NCBI RefSeq assembly: GCF_049846925.1 | Contig: NZ_JBNCMT010000032.1 | Span: 3,985 to 67,984, forward strand | From: Brevibacillus_H sp049846925 | Lineage (GTDB): Bacteria > Bacillota > Bacilli > Brevibacillales > Brevibacillaceae | Length of the DNA: 64,000 bases | Direction: 5' to 3' | Shown here: positions 58,357-64,000 of the stretch, piece by piece | Layout of the letters: the number at the start of each line of letters is the position of its first letter | Position numbering within the stretch: the first letter of the stretch is position 1 | Notes under the pieces: generated by a model | Database searches by the model: none | Told to the model about the DNA's origin: nothing | Seen by the model: only the letters and a program-made list of their open reading frames with translations | Translations under genes and position numbers: made by a program

Positions 58357-59748
58357 TTACACATGCTGATTGGGATTTAAGGCATGTTCCAATTGTTCTC
58401 TTGATAGTGAAGTATCACGATAGGCGACTTCCCGGATGGTCTTATTTTCACGATAAGCGGTTTTGGCGATTGAAGCAGCATTTTCATAGCCGATGTATGG
58501 ATTGAGAGAGGTAGCCAAAGCAAGGCTTTGTTCTACATAGAATTGGCATCGTTCTTCGTTTGCTGTTAAACCCTCTATACAACTCGAGCGAAATACGTCC
58601 ATGGAAGTGGTAAGTATGCTAATAGATTGAAGTAGATTGTAAGCGATTACGGGCATCATGACATTGATTTCGAGTTGGCTTCCCAAACCTGCTGTCGTGA
58701 TAGTGGCATCGTTGCCAATCACTTGGCTGCACACCATGTAGAGCATTTCTGGAATCACAGGGTTAACTTTGCCGGGCATAATGGACGAGCCTGGCTGAAC
58801 GGCAGGAAGCGTAATTTCGGCAAGACCTGTACGGGGGCCAGAACTTATCAGGCGGATGTCACTGGAGATTTTGATCAGATGGACAGCTAGTTCTTTCAGC
58901 GACTGACTAACGGTGATAGCGGCATGCGTATTTTGCATAAAAGCAAAGCGATCAGAAGGCTGTGTAAAAGGTTTGCCTGTTCGTCGGGCAATTTCTTCGG
59001 TGGTACTTTGCGCATAGTCAGGATGGGCATTAATGCCTGTTCCAACTGCATTTCCTCCGATTCCAATTTTGAGAAGCTCTCTTGAGGCTAGCGCAATTCG
59101 TTCATGGCACAGCTCCAATGTCGAGGCATAACCACTAAACTCTTGTCCCAATCGAATCGGCACAGCATCTTGTAGATGAGTTCTGCCTGATTTGACAATC
59201 GGAAAAAATTCAACTGATTTACGACGCAGTGCATCTTTTAATCGTGTAAGTGAGGGTAGGAGTTTCTCTTCGATTTCAAGAAGAGAGCTTATATTGATCG
59301 CAACATGGATCGTATCATTGGTCGATTGTGCCATATTGACATGGTCATTTGGATGAACGTGTGTGAATTCACCCCGTTTTCCACCCAATTGTTCATTTGC
59401 TCGATTGGCGATCACTTCATTGGCATTCATATTTTGTGAAGTGCCTGCTCCTGCCTGGAATGCGTCGACAACAAACTGATGATCCCACATTCCGGCTATC
59501 ACTTCTTCAGCGGCTTGTATAATTGCTTGTCCCACTGGTTCCGTCAAGAGACCGAGTGAACTGTTCACTTGCGCTGCGGATGCTTTAATGATTCCTTGTG
59601 CATAGATGAAGCTTCGAGGCAGTCGGAGTCCACTGATCGGGAAATTGTTGATCGCCCGTTGGGTTTGTGCATCATAATAGGCTTCACTTGGTACTTGAAC
59701 AGTTCCTAGAGTATCGTGACTGATACGGAATTCCATTTTTGTTCCCAT
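58357..59748 (-). CDS. aspA: Aspartase/fumarase superfamily lyase, probably aspartate ammonia-lyase
   Basis: A 463-aa homotetrameric lyase. The signature GSSIMPGKVNPVIPE is complete; PVIPE rather than the fumarase TQCEA favours aspartase, which deaminates Asp to fumarate. Other motifs: NMAQSTNDTIHVAI, SGRTHLQDAVPIRLGQEF, GIGGNAVGTGINAHPDYA and ASGPRTGLAEI-like SSGPRTGLAEITLP. The sequence is diverged from B. subtilis AnsB, so another substrate is not excluded. Start ATG with weak upstream GGTGG. Monocistronic. Confidence 0.82.
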   Translation of the reverse strand: MGTKMEFRISHDTLGTVQVPSEAYYDAQTQRAINNFPISGLRLPRSFIYAQGIIKASAAQVNSSLGLLTEPVGQAIIQAAEEVIAGMWDHQFVVDAFQAGAGTSQNMNANEVIANRANEQLGGKRGEFTHVHPNDHVNMAQSTNDTIHVAINISSLLEIEEKLLPSLTRLKDALRRKSVEFFPIVKSGRTHLQDAVPIRLGQEFSGYASTLELCHERIALASRELLKIGIGGNAVGTGINAHPDYAQSTTEEIARRTGKPFTQPSDRFAFMQNTHAAITVSQSLKELAVHLIKISSDIRLISSGPRTGLAEITLPAVQPGSSIMPGKVNPVIPEMLYMVCSQVIGNDATITTAGLGSQLEINVMMPVIAYNLLQSISILTTSMDVFRSSCIEGLTANEERCQFYVEQSLALATSLNPYIGYENAASIAKTAYRENKTIREVAYRDTSLSREQLEHALNPNQHV

Positions 59749-59858
59749 ACTGGTTTACCACCTTTCCATTCATTTCATATCATTCGCAACTTGTCCCAAC
59801 TTATGTGAATTGGTAAAGTGGTACTTGGAAAATGATTATTACGAAAGGATTTTCCTAC

Positions 59859-61100
59859 ATGCGATATATGCTTCTTTGTTTTTTCCTGCTAGTTTCAACC
59901 TTTTTTCCAATGAGCAGTGCAATTGTTCATGCCAACGAACAAAAACTAACGTCAGACCTGATTCTAGGACAGTCGGCAATCCTTATCGATGCAACGACGG
60001 GTACAGTGTTATTTCAGAAAAATTCCGAAGTACCCATGTATCCTGCAAGTATCACGAAGATAGCCACAGGAATCTTTGCCATTGAAACAGGTAAATTGGA
60101 TGATATCGTGACAGTTTCTAAAAATGCTCGCTATGTGGATGGTACACGGGTATACCTTGCTGAAGGGGAGCAGGTACCCATGAAAAAGCTTATCTACGGG
60201 CTTCTCATGCATTCTGGAAATGATGCCGCAATTGCCATTGCAGAACATATGGCGGGAAGTACTGAGGTTTTTGCTAGTGAAATGATGAAGTATCTCAAGG
60301 AACGTGTGCAACTTGATAAGACAAACTTCACGAATCCGCACGGCCTGCACGAAACAAACCACTATACAACTGCTTCGGATATGGCAAAAATCGCTCAATA
60401 CGCCATGAGAAATCCGCTGTTTCGCGAAATTGTCGCTACCAAGAGGCTCCCTTGGGACGGCAAAGAGTGGAAGTCTGAGTTGGTGAATCACAATAAAATG
60501 CTGGTGAACTATGAAGGTGCAACCGGAATTAAAAACGGATTCACTGATCAGGCTCGCCACACGCTTGTTGTTTCTGCCAAACGGGAAAATAGTGAATTTA
60601 TTGCAGTGACCATGAGCGCACCATCGAGTGGTTGGGCTTACCGTGATGTTACAAAGATGCTTGATTATGCCTTTGCCAATTTTGAGACTGTCAAAGCGGC
60701 AAAAAGTGGGGAAAGATTCACTGTATCAACAGAGGGACAAAAGCCTGCGGAAGTGGAGTACTTCTTTACGGACAAGCCTTTGTTCGTCACTGTTCACAAA
60801 GGTGCATCGATCGAGCGCAGTATTTCTCCATCAGGGCACCTAACAGTACGTGAAACAGGTGCTTCAAAAGAGGCACTGAGTACCACCTTTCCGTTGCAAT
60901 CCAAACAAGTGCCTCAAGTTGCCGAGTCCCGCTCGGACTTGTTTTCCACAGCAGATGGCGAAGCGTCGAACGAAACGATGTTATATCTGATTTTTGGCGG
61001 TTGGCTTGCGTTGAACTGCAGTATGGTCTTTGCCTTCCTTTCTCGTAAAAAAAGGACCACGATCCTTGAGCGCCGAAGCAATAACCGATTTGGCTCGTAA
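59859..61100 (+). CDS. D-alanyl-D-alanine carboxypeptidase, DacF/PBP5 type
   Basis: A 413-aa secreted and membrane-anchored low-molecular-weight PBP. Signal peptide MRYMLLCFFLLVSTFFPMSSAIVHA; active-site SxxK is SITK (PASITKIATG), SxN is SGN (MHSGNDAAIA). The third motif, usually KTG, is KNG here (TGIKNGFTDQA). A C-terminal domain and a final helix (LYLIFGGWLALNCSMVFAF) follow. It trims D-Ala from peptidoglycan stem peptides, probably in spore or vegetative wall. ATG 59859 fits GAAAGGA; the frame opens at 59832. Confidence 0.9.
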   Translation: MRYMLLCFFLLVSTFFPMSSAIVHANEQKLTSDLILGQSAILIDATTGTVLFQKNSEVPMYPASITKIATGIFAIETGKLDDIVTVSKNARYVDGTRVYLAEGEQVPMKKLIYGLLMHSGNDAAIAIAEHMAGSTEVFASEMMKYLKERVQLDKTNFTNPHGLHETNHYTTASDMAKIAQYAMRNPLFREIVATKRLPWDGKEWKSELVNHNKMLVNYEGATGIKNGFTDQARHTLVVSAKRENSEFIAVTMSAPSSGWAYRDVTKMLDYAFANFETVKAAKSGERFTVSTEGQKPAEVEYFFTDKPLFVTVHKGASIERSISPSGHLTVRETGASKEALSTTFPLQSKQVPQVAESRSDLFSTADGEASNETMLYLIFGGWLALNCSMVFAFLSRKKRTTILERRSNNRFGS

Positions 61101-61224
61101 TTTCATACAACAGAATAAACATCCGGCAGATTACACAACAAGATGTGGTCTGCCTTTTCGTATGGAAATAGGTTGAAAAACAAAAACTGGTGAAGATGAA
61201 TCTAGTGGAGGAGGTAGAACTAGG

Positions 61225-62310
61225 GTGAGTGTCGATATTGTTTGTACGATCGGACCGACAAGCCAAGACCAAGATACATTGCGAGAGTTAATCGCCCACG
61301 GAATGACCGTTGCCCGAATGAACATGTCACACGGTGACCATCGTGTTTTACGGGAAGTCATTCAGACCATCAGAAGGCTTGCTAGTGAACAGGGAAAGAA
61401 AGTCCGTATCATGGGTGACCTGCAGGGACCAAAAATTCGTTTAGGTAAGCTGAAGGAGCCCGAGGTAACACTGACAGAAGGAAACATCTTTCGCATCTAC
61501 AGCAATCCAATCATCGGTGATGAAAATCAAGTGAGTGTGGATTATCCGGGAATCACACAGGATGCAAAGCAAGCGTCCCGCATCCTGATCAACGATGGCG
61601 AAATTCAATTACGAGTGAAAAAGGTTCATCCCGATCATCTGGAAACAGAAGTGTTGGTCGGTGGAAAAATCTCCAGCCACAAGGGTGTCAACCTGCCAGG
61701 TGTGTCCATTTCCATGCCAGCACTTACAGAAAAAGATAAACAGGATATTCGATTCTTATTATTGGAAAAGGTAGATATGATCGCATGCTCTTTTATCAGA
61801 ACTGCGGCACATCTGGATGAGATCCGGACCTTTGGCGGAATCACGCAGGGACATCCACCCCAAGTAATCGCCAAAATAGAGACGATGGAGGGTATTCGCA
61901 ACTTCTCGTCGATCCTGGCCAAATCAGATGGCATCATGATTGCTCGTGGAGACCTGGGAGTAGAATTGCCGTTTCCCTGGATTCCACTCATCCAAAAAGC
62001 GATCATTCTCGAATGTCGCAGAGCCAATTCCTATGTGATTACAGCAACACAGATGTTACAATCAATGATAGACCATCCGATTCCAACCCGTGCGGAAGTC
62101 AGTGATATTTTCCAAGCAGTCATCGATGGTACACATGCCGTCATGCTGTCAGCAGAGACAGCAGCAGGAGAGTATCCGGTCCAAAGTGCGGAAGTGATGA
62201 AGACGATTGCACGTTTTGCAGAGCGGGTACATACCAATCAGCCGTTTGATCTGGGAGATATGATGGACTTGCTGGCAGAGGATTACCCAATGGTCGTTAC
62301 CTCGTATTGA
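61225..62310 (+). CDS. Short pyruvate kinase-like protein lacking the C-terminal domain
   Basis: A 361-aa pyruvate kinase A+B domain protein. Active-site motifs are present: ARMNMSHG (usually RINFSHG), DLQGPKIRLG (usually DTKGPEIR), the catalytic Lys in VIAKIETMEG, the signature MIARGDLGVELP, and TATQMLQSM. It ends near VVTSY, so the C-terminal domain of about 110-230 residues seen in typical Pyk enzymes, which forms allosteric sites, is missing. GTG 61225 follows GGAGGAGGT. It may be an active non-allosteric isozyme or a regulatory relative. Confidence 0.85.
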   Translation: MSVDIVCTIGPTSQDQDTLRELIAHGMTVARMNMSHGDHRVLREVIQTIRRLASEQGKKVRIMGDLQGPKIRLGKLKEPEVTLTEGNIFRIYSNPIIGDENQVSVDYPGITQDAKQASRILINDGEIQLRVKKVHPDHLETEVLVGGKISSHKGVNLPGVSISMPALTEKDKQDIRFLLLEKVDMIACSFIRTAAHLDEIRTFGGITQGHPPQVIAKIETMEGIRNFSSILAKSDGIMIARGDLGVELPFPWIPLIQKAIILECRRANSYVITATQMLQSMIDHPIPTRAEVSDIFQAVIDGTHAVMLSAETAAGEYPVQSAEVMKTIARFAERVHTNQPFDLGDMMDLLAEDYPMVVTSY

Positions 62311-62356
62311 GAAGACAGATAGAGACTTATCTAGATGATGATTGAGGAGAAGCATC

Positions 62357-64000
62357 ATGCGAGTAAAAGATTTAATGACCCGATTGCCCTTTCAATTGCT
62401 TGAACATGACACGTTACGTACGGCGCTTTCTTATATGCAGGAAAGTAAACTGAATACGCTACCAGTCATTCGGGAGGACCGGACACTTTTTGGAGTTGTG
62501 ACACGCAGCATCATGTATCGAGCGATCCTGCAAGATGTCCCGCTAGATACACCGATTGCTCCTTTCATTCGCAGAGATGCCATTACTCTTACGGATGATA
62601 CCCCATACAATCAAGTGGTGGAAATGGTTCAACAAAGCGATGTAGGAACCGGAATTGTCGTCGATCAAGGTAATCGTGTGGAGGGCTTGTTCACGAAGAC
62701 AGATATGATCATGTATCTGTTAAAATCTTCAACCGTTCTGCGTGAACAATTAGAAACGCTTCTTGGCTCGATTGATTTGGGTATATTGATGATCGATCAT
62801 GCTGGAGAGATCATGTATGCGAACACCGCATTCAGTCAACTGATGAAACAATCACAGAATCTTACCGGTGAATTGGTTCAACAAATCCTGCCGACGATGG
62901 ACTGGCAGAGCATCCTGCGTGATAGGCAGGTACCAGCACCACAAAAAAGATCGGTGGGAGAACAACAAATTCTCGTTCAGTTCTCCCGCTTTTCTACGAT
63001 TTCCAATCAACAGGGGATCATTGCAGTATTCCAGGAGTTAACTCACTTGGAAACGATTGCGCATGAATTAAAGACGGTACGCAATCTGCATCAACTGCTG
63101 GACACCGTGCTGGAACACGCCTATGACGGAATTGTCATGATCGATTCAATCGGGAAGATCAATTTTCTTTCGCAGGTAATGTGCGAATTATTTGGCACTT
63201 CACAAGAAATTGCCATAGGTAAGCCTGTCGATCAAATTTTCCCGAGCTTCCAGTTACCCATTGTGTTGCAAACAGGAATTGCAGAGATGAGTGAAGTTCT
63301 GGAGATCAACGGAATTCAATACCTGATCCATCGCATTCCGATTCTCTCTGATAAAAACATTGTGGGCGCTATCGGTAAGGTAATGTTCCGGCAGCTAAAG
63401 GAAGTACGGGAGGTAGCCAAACGCCTCGATCAATTGGAAAGTGAAGTAGCCTATTACAAAGAACAGTTAAAAAAGCACACGTCAACCAAATTCACCTGGG
63501 ATCATATTATCAGCAACAACCCACAAATTGAGCGGTTAAAACGAATCGCCAATCAAGCATCAAAAGGTCAATCGACGATCATGTTGCGAGGGGACAGCGG
63601 GACAGGCAAAGAATTGTTTGCTCACGCCATCCATGCATCTAGCAATCGAAAAAACGGACCGTTCATAACGATCAACTGTGCTGCCATTCCCGATCAGCTA
63701 CTGGAATCTGAGTTATTTGGTTATGAATCTGGGGCATTCACTGGTGCAGATCGGGCGGGAAAGCGGGGCAAATTCGACCTTGCTAACGGAGGAACCTTGT
63801 TTCTGGATGAAATCGGGGATATGTCCCCCCACTTGCAAGCCAAGCTGCTGCGAGTGCTTCAGGAGAGAGAATTTTACCGTGTAGGAGGATCGGAACGCAT
63901 CGAAGTCGATGTTCGAATCATTGCTGCTACACACAAGCCACTAGAAGAATTAGTGGAAAGTGGACACTTCCGCCAAGACTTGTATTATCGCTTGCATGTC
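62357..64000 (+). CDS. Sigma-54-dependent transcriptional activator (CBS-PAS-PAS-AAA+), 3' partial
   Basis: Open to the window end (at least 548 codons). N-terminal CBS pair (residues about 1-120, MRVKDLMTRLPFQL...TLPVIRED), two PAS-like regions (about 130-225 and 240-350), and the AAA+ domain with Walker A GDSGTGKELFAHAIH, the sigma-54 contact motif GAFTGAD and Walker B GGTLFLDEIGDM. It would activate a -24/-12 promoter in response to nucleotide or redox ligands. The helix-turn-helix lies past the edge. GAGGAGAAGC precedes the ATG. It follows the pyruvate kinase by 46 nt and may sense glycolytic state. Confidence 0.9.
   Translation, partial: MRVKDLMTRLPFQLLEHDTLRTALSYMQESKLNTLPVIREDRTLFGVVTRSIMYRAILQDVPLDTPIAPFIRRDAITLTDDTPYNQVVEMVQQSDVGTGIVVDQGNRVEGLFTKTDMIMYLLKSSTVLREQLETLLGSIDLGILMIDHAGEIMYANTAFSQLMKQSQNLTGELVQQILPTMDWQSILRDRQVPAPQKRSVGEQQILVQFSRFSTISNQQGIIAVFQELTHLETIAHELKTVRNLHQLLDTVLEHAYDGIVMIDSIGKINFLSQVMCELFGTSQEIAIGKPVDQIFPSFQLPIVLQTGIAEMSEVLEINGIQYLIHRIPILSDKNIVGAIGKVMFRQLKEVREVAKRLDQLESEVAYYKEQLKKHTSTKFTWDHIISNNPQIERLKRIANQASKGQSTIMLRGDSGTGKELFAHAIHASSNRKNGPFITINCAAIPDQLLESELFGYESGAFTGADRAGKRGKFDLANGGTLFLDEIGDMSPHLQAKLLRVLQEREFYRVGGSERIEVDVRIIAATHKPLEELVESGHFRQDLYYRLHV

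Overview
The window reads as chromosomal DNA of an endospore-forming, low-to-mid GC Gram-positive bacterium, most likely Brevibacillus or a close Paenibacillaceae relative. This is inferred from strong AGGAGG-type ribosome binding sites, frequent GTG/TTG starts, a Ger(x)A-B-C nutrient germinant receptor operon, an alpha/beta-type small acid-soluble spore protein, a DUF3231 protein, a yclNOPQ-like petrobactin uptake operon with Fur boxes, and a heterocycloanthracin-type bacteriocin locus. No rRNA, tRNA, CRISPR array, transposase or prophage module was seen.

Layout. 0-7.6 kb: an exported phosphodiester glycosidase fragment, a branched-chain amino acid binding lipoprotein, a LysM protein, small membrane and hypothetical genes, a NrtR-like Nudix regulator next to a nicotinamidase-type hydrolase, and a DUF2157-GDYXXLXY membrane protein. 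7.6-16.8 kb: leuS, an AzgA-type purine permease, a protein with three Ig-like repeats, a DHA2 exporter, a rhodanese, a hemolysin III/PAQR protein and an orphan [NiFe] hydrogenase small subunit behind an Fnr-like site. 16.9-21.1 kb: Fur-controlled siderophore ABC transporter (two permeases, ATPase, binding lipoprotein) ending in an HmoA-like heme monooxygenase. 21.1-30.3 kb: DinB protein, methyltransferase, cold shock protein, then an RND efflux pump with adaptor, a small membrane protein and its own two-component system. 30.3-36.3 kb: spore germination operon with a tiny fourth gene, DUF3231, and an SRPBCC-ArsR pair with twin operators.

36.4-47.8 kb is accessory in character. It holds an uncharacterised 211-aa protein, a GC-richer 835-aa protein of unknown function, and then a compact thiazole/oxazole-modified peptide (TOMM) cluster: a 108-aa precursor whose core is ten CSCN tetrapeptides, a ThiF-like maturation protein, a leader-binding/YcaO cyclodehydratase fusion and a SagB-type dehydrogenase. 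Next come a membrane gene split by an in-frame TAG and a TetR regulator. The TOMM locus is the most interesting system here: a known enzymatic chassis acting on an unusual strictly alternating Cys core, encoded by 12-bp DNA repeats and with no transporter or immunity gene beside it.

47.9-64 kb returns to ordinary chromosome: a polytopic permease, a RavA/ViaA-like MoxR-VWA pair, a family 2 glycosyltransferase, a 5'-3' exonuclease, DUF952, a SASP gene preceded by a large inverted repeat, an M23 peptidase, a small alarmone synthetase, an aspartase-family lyase, a DacF-type carboxypeptidase, a pyruvate kinase lacking its C-terminal domain, and a CBS-PAS-PAS sigma-54 activator that runs off the end of the window.
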